Positions 44,465 through 52,498 of a stretch of DNA of 64,000 nucleotides are shown here, piece by piece. The notes beneath the pieces are model-generated. The model saw only the letters and a list, made by a program, of their open reading frames with translations. It made no database searches and was not told the DNA's origin. Numbering within the stretch: position 1 is the stretch's first letter; every line of letters starts with the position of its first letter. A program made the translations under genes and the position numbers. The stretch lies in contig NZ_FMAE01000005.1 in assembly GCF_900094575.1 (NCBI RefSeq), positions 248,001 through 312,000 on the forward strand, read 5' to 3'. This stretch comes from Bradyrhizobium yuanmingense (lineage in GTDB: Bacteria > Pseudomonadota > Alphaproteobacteria > Rhizobiales > Xanthobacteraceae).

Positions 44465-44683
44465 ATGTCAGCGGTTGCTGAAGTGATGTCGACCGTAGCG
44501 CTAAGGCGTGATCCGCGTTGCAGCGAGTTGCCGACCTGTCCCGTCTGCGCCGACTCCATGGTCGCCGCTGAAGCATCTGCCTACGTCTCGGACCACATCA
44601 TCAGCTACCTCTGGACTTGCGACAATTGCGGCTACGGCTTCGTGACCAAGCATGCCGTGAAGCGGCGGCTCGTGTGCAACTGA
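44465..44683 (+). CDS. Small zinc-ribbon protein (72 aa)
   Basis: ATG at 44465 behind a GGGAGG (44450-44456). Two CxxC knuckles, TCPVCADSM (residues 24-32) and WTCDNCGYGF (50-59), form a likely zinc ribbon; the basic tail KHAVKRRLVCN follows. Common small type in Bradyrhizobium; function unknown. It converges on tgt (16 bases apart). Confidence 0.72.
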   Translation: MSAVAEVMSTVALRRDPRCSELPTCPVCADSMVAAEASAYVSDHIISYLWTCDNCGYGFVTKHAVKRRLVCN

Positions 44684-44698
44684 GTTTGGACTGTTGAG

Positions 44699-45844
44699 CT
44701 AGCGCGGGGCGATATCGCCCCTCGCCCAGTCCGCGCGCGTACGCTGATAGAACTCCTCGAAATTTCCTTGCGCGATCGCGTCCCTGATGCCCTGCATCAG
44801 GGACTGGTAGTACGCGACATTGATCTCGGACAGCAGCATCGCGCCCAGCGTCTCGCCGGCCTTGACGAGATGATGCAGATAGGCGCGCGCGCAGTTCCGC
44901 GTCGACGGCCATGAGCTCTCTTCATCGAGCGGGCGTGGATCGTCGGCATGGCGCGCGTTGCGCAAATTGACCTGGCCGTAGCGCGTGAAGGCGACGCCGT
45001 GCCGGCCGTTGCGGGTCGGCATCACGCAGTCGAACATGTCGATGCCGCGCTTCACCGCTTCGAGGATGTCGTCGGGCGTGCCGACGCCCATCAGATAGCG
45101 TGGCCGCTGCTTCGGCAGCAGCGGCGCGGTCTCGTCGATCATCGCCAGCATGACCGCCTGCGGTTCGCCGACGGCGAGCCCGCCGATCGCATAGCCATGG
45201 AAGCCGATCCCGACCAGGCCTTGCGCGCTCGCATGGCGCAGCTCGGGCACGTCGCCGCCCTGCACGATGCCGAACAGCATGTAGCCATCCGGGGCGCTCG
45301 CGAAGGCGCGCTTGCTTCTCTCCGCCCAGCGCAGCGACAATTGCATCGCGCGCTCGATGTCGGCGCGCTCGGCAGGCAACCGTACGCATTCATCCATTTG
45401 CATGGCGATGTCGGAGCCGAGCAAACGCTGCACCTCGATCGACCGCTCCGGCGACAGCTCGACCTTGGCGCCGTCGATGTGCGAGCGGAACGTGACGGCG
45501 TGCTCGCTGACCTTGCGCAAATCCGCCAGCGACATCACCTGGAAGCCGCCGGAATCGGTCAACATCGGTCCGTTCCAGCCTGTGAACGTCTGCAGGCCGC
45601 CGAGCGCCGCGATCCGCTCGGCGCTTGGACGCAGCATCAGATGGTAGGTGTTGCCGAGCACGATGTCGGCGCCGGCATCGCGCACCTCGCGCCAGTGCAT
45701 GCCCTTCATGGCACCGGCGGTGCCGACCGGCATGAAGGCAGGGGTCCGCACCACGCCATGCGGGGTGGTCAGGCGCCCGGTGCGCGCGGCCCCGTCGGTG
45801 GCGAGCAACTCAAAGTGATTGGGAAGGTCATTGTCGGGATTCAT
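44699..45844 (-). CDS. tgt: Queuine tRNA-ribosyltransferase Tgt (no zinc ligands)
   Basis: A 381-residue enzyme that exchanges guanine-34 of GUN-anticodon tRNAs for preQ1. Start at the ATG at 45844 (MNPDNDLPNHFELLATDG). The active site looks intact: DSGGFQVMSL, the preQ1-type pocket GGLAVGE and the nucleophile Asp in FDCVMPTRNGRHG. The usual C-terminal zinc site CxCxxC...H is missing: where E. coli Tgt has ECDCYTC, this has ESSWPST (S310, W312, T315), and the His position is I341. So the structural metal seems lost. queA lies ~4.5 kb upstream on the same strand. Confidence 0.95.
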   Translation of the reverse strand: MNPDNDLPNHFELLATDGAARTGRLTTPHGVVRTPAFMPVGTAGAMKGMHWREVRDAGADIVLGNTYHLMLRPSAERIAALGGLQTFTGWNGPMLTDSGGFQVMSLADLRKVSEHAVTFRSHIDGAKVELSPERSIEVQRLLGSDIAMQMDECVRLPAERADIERAMQLSLRWAERSKRAFASAPDGYMLFGIVQGGDVPELRHASAQGLVGIGFHGYAIGGLAVGEPQAVMLAMIDETAPLLPKQRPRYLMGVGTPDDILEAVKRGIDMFDCVMPTRNGRHGVAFTRYGQVNLRNARHADDPRPLDEESSWPSTRNCARAYLHHLVKAGETLGAMLLSEINVAYYQSLMQGIRDAIAQGNFEEFYQRTRADWARGDIAPR

Positions 45845-45966
45845 GGTGGTGCTTATTGCGTGTCGGAGCAGGCTGATCAACCCGCCGACCGCGCTCGCGC
45901 CGGTTTGTGCATCAGACTGGGACACCGACCCACACAAGGATAGTGTGCCCGCGCCCTTGTCAAACG

Positions 45967-45985
45967 AAACGATACAGTGTAGTTT
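45967..45985. promoter_or_regulatory. TetR-type palindrome upstream of the patatin-like gene
   Basis: AAACGATAC-A-GTGTAGTTT: 7 of 9 positions symmetrical around one centre base, 51 bases before the ATG at 46036 and overlapping the tgt 5' side. The same AAACGATAC half-site recurs at 48187-48205. Confidence 0.55.
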
Positions 45986-46035
45986 TGTGCGCAGGGCTGG
46001 ACGAGATGCCGCGGCGAACTTGCCGGCGGCGGTAG

Positions 46036-47244
46036 ATGCGTGATCGCCAGCCACCGACAATGCCGTACCCTTCGTGTTCGACCGACGCATCCGTCTCCTC
46101 GCGTGACCGGATCAGGCAGACTGGCGTCGGCCTGATCGGATCGGTGGTCCTGATCTGCAGCCTAGCGCTCGGCGCCTGCACCGCCCTGCCCCGCACGCCC
46201 TACACGGCCGCTGAAGCCAGCGCCTCGCGCGTGCTGGATATCGACGGCCTCCGGCGCTACGCCGACGAGCCGGTCACCAAGTTCAGCTTCGATAAAGACA
46301 ACAGCACTGCGACGAGAACCTATCTGGCGCTGTCCGGCGGCGGCGCTGACGGCGCCTATGGCGTCGGCGTGCTCAACGGCTGGACCGCGGCCCGAACCCG
46401 CCCCACCTTCTCGGTCGTCTCGGGAGTCAGCACCGGCGGCCTGATCGCGCCGTTCGCGTTTCTCGGACCGCAATATGACGACACGCTGAAGGAGGTCTAC
46501 ACCAGCGGCATCGCGGAGAGCCTCCTGAACGATCCCAGCATCATGCGCGTGCTGTTCGGATCCGGCCTGTTCGGCAACACGCGGCTGCGCGAGCTCGTTG
46601 CACGCTATGTCGGGCCCGAGATCATGGCACAGGTCGCGCGCGAGCACGCCAAGGGCCGCAGGCTGCTCGTGGTGACGACCGACCTCGACACGCAGCGCAC
46701 CGCGATCTGGGACATGGGCAAGATTGCCGCGGTCGGAACGCCCGAGGCGCTCAAGCTGTTTCGCGACGTGATGGCGGCCTCCGCCAGCATTCCACTGGTG
46801 TTTCCGCCCATCATGATCGATGCCGAAGGCGGGGGCCGCAAGTTTCAGGAGATGCATGTCGACGGCGGCGTGACCGCGCCGGTGCTGACCTTGCCCGAAG
46901 CTCTGCTGTTCCAGAGTGGCCGTCTGCCCGGCAATGCGAAGGTGGACATCTACATCCTCGTCAACAAGAAGATCGAACGCAACTTCGAGCTCGTCTCCAA
47001 CGGCACCATCGACGTCGCCTCGCGCAGCCTGTCGGCGATCACCCAATCGCAGACGCGCTCGATCATCTTCTCGACCTACGATTTCGCCAAGCGTAACCGG
47101 CTGGGCTTCCATCTCTCCTACATCGCGCGCGACTATCCCGCGCCGCCGTCGGAAGGGTTCGATACCGGCTATATGCGGGCGCTCTACCAGTACGGATACG
47201 AGAAGGCTGCATCCGGCCAGGCCTGGACCTCGACGCTGCCGTGA
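46036..47244 (+). CDS. Patatin-like phospholipase lipoprotein
   Basis: A 402-residue protein. A signal region ends in a lipobox, LALGAC (Cys near 49), indicating a lipid-anchored envelope protein. The patatin fold shows the oxyanion GGGADGAYG, the nucleophile serine in GVSTGG (GxSxG, about 136) and the DGG of the catalytic dyad in MHVDGGVTAP. Patatin-like enzymes hydrolyse acyl chains from lipids; the substrate is unknown. The ATG at 46060 is an alternative start. A TetR-type palindrome precedes it. Confidence 0.88.
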   Translation: MRDRQPPTMPYPSCSTDASVSSRDRIRQTGVGLIGSVVLICSLALGACTALPRTPYTAAEASASRVLDIDGLRRYADEPVTKFSFDKDNSTATRTYLALSGGGADGAYGVGVLNGWTAARTRPTFSVVSGVSTGGLIAPFAFLGPQYDDTLKEVYTSGIAESLLNDPSIMRVLFGSGLFGNTRLRELVARYVGPEIMAQVAREHAKGRRLLVVTTDLDTQRTAIWDMGKIAAVGTPEALKLFRDVMAASASIPLVFPPIMIDAEGGGRKFQEMHVDGGVTAPVLTLPEALLFQSGRLPGNAKVDIYILVNKKIERNFELVSNGTIDVASRSLSAITQSQTRSIIFSTYDFAKRNRLGFHLSYIARDYPAPPSEGFDTGYMRALYQYGYEKAASGQAWTSTLP

Positions 47245-47377
47245 TCCCTCGTGACGGAACGAGGCAATACCGAAACCGTTGACGATATGGCCAATTCGGC
47301 CAGATTCGCGATGACGCCTCCGCTCCTGCGCGATATAGAGCGAATGACCGATATCACGACCGCAGGAATCATTGGGC

Positions 47378-48124
47378 ATGGGATTGACTGCGACCAGGAC
47401 AAGACCGGCAGCGCCACGGCGCGAGGTGCCGAAATCGCGTGGTGGCCGGCCGACGAAGACCGCTGCGATCGAGCGCGATCTGCGGCTGATCGAGGTCGCC
47501 ACCCGCCTGTTCCTTGATCGCGGCTTCGATGCGACCTCGCTCGATGCGGTCGCGGAAGCTGCGCGGGTCAGCAAGCCCACCGTCTATTCCCGCTATGGCG
47601 ACAAGCGCGGCCTGTTCGCGGCCGTGCTGAGGCGCGAGATCGAGCGCTGGCTTGCGCCGCTGTCGGCGGCGGCGGAGACGCAGCTCTCCAGCGCCTCGAA
47701 CATCCCGGTCGAGCAGCGGCTGGTCGAGATCGGACGCGAGATGCTGACCTTCACCTGCGGCCCGGATGCCGTCGCCTTCAGCCGCATGATGACGGCGCAG
47801 GCCATCAACTTCCCCGACGTCGCCAAGCTCGGCAAGGAGGAAGGCTGGCTCAAGGCCGTCGCCACCACGGCTCGCTTCTTCGACCATCTGGTGGCGCAAG
47901 GCGCGCTCGATGTCGATGACACCACCATCGCAGCCGAGGTGTTCCTCGACGTCGTCGTCGGTCACACCCACCGCATGGCGACGTTCGGAACGGCGCTGGA
48001 GCTGAAGGCTGCCGAGAAGCGCATGCGCGCGGCGATCAAGCTGTTCCTGGCCGGCGCGCTGGGACCTGCCGACCGCGTCCAGGACACCTCGAAACTCGCG
48101 CCACGGCGCCGCTCCTCCCGCTGA
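47378..48124 (+). CDS. TetR/AcrR family transcriptional regulator
   Basis: About 248 residues from the ATG at 47378. The N-terminal helix-turn-helix (residues ~34-80) reads RLIEVATRLFLDRGFDATSL, DAVAEAARVSKPTVYSRYGD, KRGLFAAVLRREI, the classical TetR pattern (TSLDAVAxxAxVSKxTxYxxYGxKxxLF). The C-terminal part is helical and ligand-binding. It is flanked by the patatin lipoprotein and PepSY genes, and matching palindromes precede both, so it probably represses these neighbours. The inducer is unknown. Confidence 0.93.
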   Translation: MGLTATRTRPAAPRREVPKSRGGRPTKTAAIERDLRLIEVATRLFLDRGFDATSLDAVAEAARVSKPTVYSRYGDKRGLFAAVLRREIERWLAPLSAAAETQLSSASNIPVEQRLVEIGREMLTFTCGPDAVAFSRMMTAQAINFPDVAKLGKEEGWLKAVATTARFFDHLVAQGALDVDDTTIAAEVFLDVVVGHTHRMATFGTALELKAAEKRMRAAIKLFLAGALGPADRVQDTSKLAPRRRSSR

Positions 48125-48186
48125 CAATTCCGTGAGCTTGCGTGCTTTCCCCAGGGGGCGACAATGCGGCGTCATTGACCGAAATA

Positions 48187-48205
48187 AAACGATACGGTAT
48201 GGTTT
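48187..48205. promoter_or_regulatory. TetR-type palindrome upstream of the PepSY gene
   Basis: AAACGATAC-G-GTATGGTTT: 8 of 9 symmetrical positions. Located 62 bases after the tetR stop and 173 bases before the PepSY start. Confidence 0.6.
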
Positions 48206-48377
48206 CATTACAGTCGGTTCGGGCCGCTTTTTTCACTAGCCCCAAAGAGGTCCGGACCCGCTTCGATCGCCGCGGCGGGTACAGCCTGCCGCGGCGCTCC
48301 GCGGCCGGCCGATGCCCAAGGCCGGCCGCGAATTCTTTACGATCATCCGGCACACTCGCTGGCCGAGGGTTTCGAGC

Positions 48378-48980
48378 ATGACGACTGCCCAACGATGGAC
48401 CTCGCACCTGCTTGCGATCGCATTGCCCGCGCTGCTCATCGCCGCACCGGCACAGGCCATCGTGACCGCGAGCACGCCGACCGCGCTTCACAGCGACACA
48501 GATGGTGATGCCGAAGCGGACCGCCAGGCAGTCAGCCGCGAAATAGAGCGGTTCCGCAGCTCCTCGATCACGATCAGCCAGGCCATGGCGATTGCCGAAG
48601 CCCGCCATGCCGGCGCCACCACCGCCGATGTGAGCTTCGATGGCGGCTCGGGCGTGCCGGTCTACCGGGTGAAGACACTGCACAACGACCGGATCTGGCG
48701 CCACACCATCAATGCTTCGACCGGCGAACTGGTCGGCGGGGAAGCGGCCCTACCCCTCACCGAGCTCGACCGCGAGGACCGCAGCAACCTCGCAGCGCTG
48801 GGTGCGATCAGGCACCGCCTCTCCGATGCCGTACGCGTCGCCGAGCGCGCCGCCGCAGGCAAGGCCATCAGCGGCGGGCTGGTCCGCGAGCGCGGCCGGC
48901 TGAACTTCTCGATCGTCGTCGTCAGCGGCGACGACCTCAAGGAGGTCACCCTGGAGCCGCCTGGCGCCAAGGGGAAATAG
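48378..48980 (+). CDS. Exported PepSY-domain protein
   Basis: A 200-residue protein. ATG at 48378 (MTTAQRWTSHLLAIALPALL) gives a signal peptide ending APAQA. Two PepSY-like units follow: ITISQAMAIAEARHAGATTA...VYRVKTLHNDRIWRHTINASTGE (about 45-112) and a second around LSDAVRVAERAAAGKAISGG...LNFSIVVVSGDDLKEVTLEP (about 135-195). PepSY domains are periplasmic and often regulate metalloproteases or occur with stress sensors. Start chosen for the signal peptide; the frame is open to 48312. Confidence 0.85.
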   Translation: MTTAQRWTSHLLAIALPALLIAAPAQAIVTASTPTALHSDTDGDAEADRQAVSREIERFRSSSITISQAMAIAEARHAGATTADVSFDGGSGVPVYRVKTLHNDRIWRHTINASTGELVGGEAALPLTELDREDRSNLAALGAIRHRLSDAVRVAERAAAGKAISGGLVRERGRLNFSIVVVSGDDLKEVTLEPPGAKGK

Positions 48981-49033
48981 CGGGTGCCAAATAGCGGCAG
49001 GCTGCCCCCGGCATCGACCGGGCCGAAAAGCCA

Positions 49034-49062
49034 TTGACGGCCGCAAGACTCTCCCGCATAAG
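49034..49062 (+). promoter_or_regulatory. Sigma-70-like promoter of the asd leader
   Basis: TTGACG (49034-49039), a 17-base spacer and CATAAG (49057-49062). The predicted start is near 49069, directly before the leader peptide ATG at 49071, so the leader would have little or no 5' UTR. Confidence 0.65.
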
Positions 49063-49070
49063 TCGCCGCC

Positions 49071-49142
49071 ATGTTCACGACCACCAAACGCACGACCAAA
49101 ACCACCACGGCCGAAGGGGCCCGGGGAGGCGTGCGCGCGTAG
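49071..49142 (+). CDS. Threonine-rich leader peptide upstream of asd
   Basis: A 23-codon frame beginning MFTTTKRTTKTTT and ending AEGARGGVRA. Eight of residues 3-13 are Thr, with two Lys; both are end products of the aspartate pathway that Asd feeds. It sits between a promoter and a terminator hairpin directly before asd. This is the classical arrangement of an amino-acid attenuator, comparable to E. coli thrL. Stalling at the Thr codons would leave the GGGG segment (49116-49126) free to pair with CCCC of the terminator's 5' arm. Inference from sequence only. Confidence 0.72.
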   Translation: MFTTTKRTTKTTTAEGARGGVRA

Positions 49143-49173
49143 GTCGTCGACTTAAACGCATCAGCTCTACGGC

Positions 49174-49205
49174 AAGCCCCGCCCTCGATGGTCCGGGGCT
49201 TTTTT
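49174..49205 (+). terminator. Attenuator/terminator between leader peptide and asd
   Basis: AAGCCCCG (49174-49181) pairs with CGGGGCTT (49194-49201) around a 12-base loop, followed by T's to 49205. It lies 34 bases upstream of asd. The 5' arm can also pair with CGGGG at 49122-49126 inside the leader, giving the competing structure expected of an attenuator. Confidence 0.8.
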
Positions 49206-49238
49206 GTTGTCTAAATTCTCAATGCAACGGAGGACAAA

Positions 49239-50264
49239 GTGAGTAACGATCCCGTCGTCGCGATTGTCGGCGTCACCGGTGCGGTGGGCGCCGAATTCAT
49301 CGCCACCATGGACAAGCGCGGCTTTCGCGTCGGCAAGCTCAAGGCACTGGCGAGCGCCCGCTCGGCCGGCAAGACGGTGTCGTTCCGCGGGCAGAGCGTG
49401 GCCATCGAGGAGTTGACCGAGCGCTCCTTCGACGGCGTCGACATCGCGCTGTTCTCCGCCGGCGGCAGCATCTCCAGGAAGTATGCACCGATCGCGGTGA
49501 AGGCCGGCGCCGTCGTGGTCGACAATTCCTCGGCCTTCCGCATGGACGCAAACGTGCCGCTGGTGATCCCCGAGATCAACGCGAGCCGCATCCGCGACCA
49601 CAAGGGCATCATTGCGAACCCGAACTGCGCCGCGATCACCGCGCTGGTGCCGCTGTGGCCGATCCACCAGAAGAACCGCATCAAGCGCGTGATCATCTCG
49701 ACCTATCAGGCGGCCAGCGGCGCCGGCGCCGCCGCGATGGAGGAGCTCGTCGAATCCACCCGCGCGAACCTCAACGGGCAGGTCTATACGCCGAAGGTGA
49801 TGCCACACCCCTACGCCTTCAACCTGTTCAACCACAACACCGCCATCGACCCCGAGACCGGCTACAACGACGAAGAGACCAAGGTCATCAAGGAGACCCG
49901 CAAGATCTTCGAGGACGACAGCATCGCCGTCGGCGTCACCTGCGTGCGCGTGCCGGTGCTGCGCGCCCATTGCGAAGCCATCACCTTCGAATGCGAGAAG
50001 CCGATCAGCGAGGACCAGGTCCGTGCCATCATGGCGCGCGCGCCCGGCGTCAAGGTGGTCGACGACCGCGCCAAGAACTACTTCCCGATGCCGATCGACG
50101 CCTCGGGCCAGGACGACGTTCTGGTCGGCCGCATCCGCAAGGATCTCAGCGACCCCTCAGGCCATTCGATCTCGATGTTCGTGGCAGCCGATCAGCTGCT
50201 CAAGGGCGCGGCGCTGAACGCCGTGCAGATCGCCGAGCTGTTGCCGCAGAAGGTGATGGCGTAA
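49239..50264 (+). CDS. asd: Aspartate-semialdehyde dehydrogenase
   Basis: A 341-residue NADP-dependent enzyme that makes aspartate semialdehyde, precursor of threonine, methionine, lysine and diaminopimelate. GTG start at 49239 with CGGAGGA (49228-49234). Landmarks are GVTGAVGAEF (NADP loop), SAGGSISRKYAP, the catalytic Cys in ANPNCAAITAL (about 130), TYQAASGAGAAAM and the substrate-binding RVPVLRAHCEAI. Length fits the gamma/alphaproteobacterial Asd. It is preceded by a leader peptide and attenuator. Confidence 0.97.
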   Translation: MSNDPVVAIVGVTGAVGAEFIATMDKRGFRVGKLKALASARSAGKTVSFRGQSVAIEELTERSFDGVDIALFSAGGSISRKYAPIAVKAGAVVVDNSSAFRMDANVPLVIPEINASRIRDHKGIIANPNCAAITALVPLWPIHQKNRIKRVIISTYQAASGAGAAAMEELVESTRANLNGQVYTPKVMPHPYAFNLFNHNTAIDPETGYNDEETKVIKETRKIFEDDSIAVGVTCVRVPVLRAHCEAITFECEKPISEDQVRAIMARAPGVKVVDDRAKNYFPMPIDASGQDDVLVGRIRKDLSDPSGHSISMFVAADQLLKGAALNAVQIAELLPQKVMA

Positions 50265-50273
50265 CGGGAGGTG

Positions 50274-50390
50274 CGTAGGGTGGGTTAGCCTAGCGGATGC
50301 GCGAAGCGCGGCCGCTGGGCGTAACCCACCTCTTTCATATCCGCGGAAACAGAAGCGGTGGATTACGCCTGACGGCTAATCCACCCTACG
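50274..50390. repeat. Dispersed palindromic repeat (CGTAGGGTGGGTTA family)
   Basis: Left arm CGTAGGGTGGGTTAGCCTAG and right arm GGCTAATCCACCCTACG, with an inner AACCCACC / GGTGGATTACG pair. It joins the convergent asd and queA genes; the TAG stop of queA lies in the right arm. Confidence 0.85.
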
Positions 50391-51459
50391 GGACCGCTCG
50401 AAACAGCAAACACGCATCGCCATACGAATAGAACCGGTATCCGCTCGCGATCGCGTGCGCATAGGCCTGCTTCATCGTCGCGAGCCCGGAGAAGGCCGAC
50501 ACCAGCATGAACAGCGTCGACTTCGGCAAATGGAAATTCGTCATCAGAATATCGACTGCGCGGAAGCGATAGCCGGGCGTGATGAAGATCGACGTCTCGG
50601 CGGCGAATGGCTGGATTGTGCCGTCCTCGCGCGCTGCGCTTTCGAGCAGCCGCAATGACGTTGTGCCGACGGCAACGATACGGCCGCCGGTCTTCCGCGC
50701 GGCGTTGAGCCGCTCCGCCGTTGCGGCCGAGATCGTGCCCCACTCGGCGTGCATCTTGTGGGCTTCGGTGTCGTCGACCTTCACCGGCAGGAACGTCCCT
50801 GCCCCGACATGCAGCGTCACGCGGTTGAGGCCGACGCCGCGGTCGCGCAGCGCCTGCTCCAGCGCGGGCGTGAAATGCAGCCCCGCGGTCGGCGCTGCAA
50901 CTGCGCCTTCATTCGCCGCGAACATGGTCTGGTAGTCAGCGAGGTCCTGATCGTCTGGCGTGCGCTTGGAGGCGATATAGGGCGGCAGCGGCGGGCTGCC
51001 GAGATCGGCGATGGCCTGGTCCAGCGCCGGGCCGTGGAACGAGAACGCCAGCGTCACCTCGCCCTCGGTGCCCTTGGCCTCGACCTCGGCGTCGAGATAG
51101 CCGAGCAGGCAGACCTTGCCGTCGTTGCCGAAGCGGATGCGGTCGCCGGGGGCGAGCTTCTTGGCCGGCTTCACCAGCGCCTGCCAGCGCGAGCCGTCGA
51201 GGCGCTTGATCAGCGTCGCCTCGATCTTCGGCTCGGTCTCGCGGCCGATGCGGCGACCCTTCAATTGCGCCGCAATCACCTTGGTGTCGTTGACGACGAG
51301 TTGGTCGCCCGGCCTCAGCCATTGCGGCAGGTCGGAAATGATCTGATCGCGCAGCGCGCCATTCTCGACGACCAGCATCCTCGCGGAATCGCGCGGGCTC
51401 GCCGGGCGCAGCGCGATGCGCTCGGGCGGCAGATCGAAATCGAAGAGATCGGTGCGCAT
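50386..51459 (-). CDS. queA: tRNA preQ1(34) S-adenosylmethionine ribosyltransferase-isomerase QueA
   Basis: A 357-residue enzyme converting preQ1 in tRNA to epoxyqueuosine with SAM. Typical motifs are FDFDLPPERIALRPASPRDS, the start of domain I; VVNDTKVIAAQLKGRR; PPYIASKRTPDDQDLADYQT; APTAGLHFTP; and the C-terminal LMTNFHLPKSTLFMLVSAF. Length is normal. The stop codon comes from the flanking repeat. It forms, with coaD and the two cyclophilins, a minus-strand cluster that runs toward tgt. Confidence 0.96.
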   Translation of the reverse strand: MRTDLFDFDLPPERIALRPASPRDSARMLVVENGALRDQIISDLPQWLRPGDQLVVNDTKVIAAQLKGRRIGRETEPKIEATLIKRLDGSRWQALVKPAKKLAPGDRIRFGNDGKVCLLGYLDAEVEAKGTEGEVTLAFSFHGPALDQAIADLGSPPLPPYIASKRTPDDQDLADYQTMFAANEGAVAAPTAGLHFTPALEQALRDRGVGLNRVTLHVGAGTFLPVKVDDTEAHKMHAEWGTISAATAERLNAARKTGGRIVAVGTTSLRLLESAAREDGTIQPFAAETSIFITPGYRFRAVDILMTNFHLPKSTLFMLVSAFSGLATMKQAYAHAIASGYRFYSYGDACLLFRAVP

Positions 51460-51487
51460 GAGCAGGCTTGGCGCGACACAGCCAGAC

Positions 51488-51597
51488 CCTCATGGTGAGG
51501 AGGCGCTTAGCGCCGTCTCGAACCATGAAGGCCGGGTTGCAGCAGTGGGGCCTTCATCCTTCGAGACGCGCGTTCCGCGCTCCTCAGGATGAGGATC
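51488..51597. repeat. Dispersed repeat (CCTCATGGTGAGGAGG family), copy 2
   Basis: Same family as 42888-43000: starts with CCCTCATGGTGAGGAGGCG and ends CTCCTCAGGATGAGGA, with inner GTCTCGAACCATGAAGG. Here it separates two co-directional genes (ppi and queA). Confidence 0.85.
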
Positions 51598-51603
51598 GAG
51601 TGA

Positions 51604-52068
51604 CTATTCCTTGTCCGCGGCCATCCGCGCCTTGACGATCTTGTCGGGGTTCTGCACCGGCTCGCCGCGCTTGATCTTGTCGACGTTCTCCATGCCCTCG
51701 GTGACCTTGCCCCACACCGTGTACTGGTTGTCGAGGAAGCGGGCGTCGTCGAAGCAGATGAAGAACTGGCTGTCGCCGGAATCGGGATTGGCGGCGCGGG
51801 CCATCGAGGCGGTGCCGCGCACATGCGGCTCCTTGTTGAACTCGGCCTTCAGCTTCTTGCCGGAGCCGCCGGTGCCGGTGCCGTGCGGGCAGCCGGTCTG
51901 CGCCATGAAGCCCTCGATCACGCGGTGAAACACGATGCCGTCGTAGAAGCCCTCACGGACCAGCTCCTTGATACGCGCGACATGGCCGGGCGCGAGGTCG
52001 GGGCGCATCTCGATGGTGACGGGGCCCTGCGTGGTCTCGAGGATCAGGGTGTTTTCGGTGACGCTCAT
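51604..52068 (-). CDS. Cyclophilin-type peptidyl-prolyl cis-trans isomerase (cytoplasmic)
   Basis: A 154-residue cyclophilin without signal peptide. Characteristic stretches are TTQGPVTIEMRPDLAPGHVA, FHRVIEGFMAQTGCPHGTGT, ASMARAANPDSGDSQFFICF and YTVWGKVTEGMENVDKI. The active-site Arg is in FHRVI, with FMAQTG and SQFFI. It catalyses Xaa-Pro isomerisation in protein folding. Overlaps the next upstream gene (4 bases) in the coaD-queA cluster. Confidence 0.95.
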   Translation of the reverse strand: MSVTENTLILETTQGPVTIEMRPDLAPGHVARIKELVREGFYDGIVFHRVIEGFMAQTGCPHGTGTGGSGKKLKAEFNKEPHVRGTASMARAANPDSGDSQFFICFDDARFLDNQYTVWGKVTEGMENVDKIKRGEPVQNPDKIVKARMAADKE

Positions 52069-52490
52069 GCTCGTCTCTCTTGCGTTGGGGGTGAAGTCTT
52101 GTCGGGTGACGTCTTGCGGCTGCGGAACTGGATCGCGAATGGACGTCCCGCGGCGGCGCCGGCCATTGCATCGGTAAATGGCACCGGCGTGCAGCGTTGC
52201 AACGCCTCCATCACCGCGATCCGGTATTGCAGCCGGTCGTTGTCAGAGGCCTCCGCGGATTCATAGGTAATCCTCGGATGGCCCAGAATGTTTCCGGCCC
52301 GGTTAAAGCTCACCAGGACGGTGATGTCGAGTGGGCGGGCCCTCGCCGGCGACGGCGGTCTCCAGCAGGTGCGCAGGTGCCGGAAGATGTCCTGGATCGT
52401 GTCGACCTGGGCGGCCTCCACGGCCGCACGGGAGGTGGCGAGCAACAGCACCGCGGCAACCAGCAGGAGCCTGCCACCGCGGCGCGCCAT
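52065..52490 (-). CDS. Exported protein with TonB C-terminal-like domain
   Basis: A 141-residue protein with a signal peptide (MARRGGRLLLVAAVLLLATS...VEA). The mature part has IFRHLRTCWRPPSPARARPL, DITVLVSFNRAGNILGHPRI and the helical RIAVMEALQRCTPVPFTDA. The pattern of a Cys-containing start, ITVxVSFNxxGxxxGxPxI strands and a second Cys matches small TonB/TolA-like domains in Bradyrhizobium. It lies between two cyclophilin genes and overlaps the downstream one by 4 bases. Confidence 0.72.
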   Translation of the reverse strand: MARRGGRLLLVAAVLLLATSRAAVEAAQVDTIQDIFRHLRTCWRPPSPARARPLDITVLVSFNRAGNILGHPRITYESAEASDNDRLQYRIAVMEALQRCTPVPFTDAMAGAAAGRPFAIQFRSRKTSPDKTSPPTQERRA

Positions 52491-52498
52491 GGCCGCGC

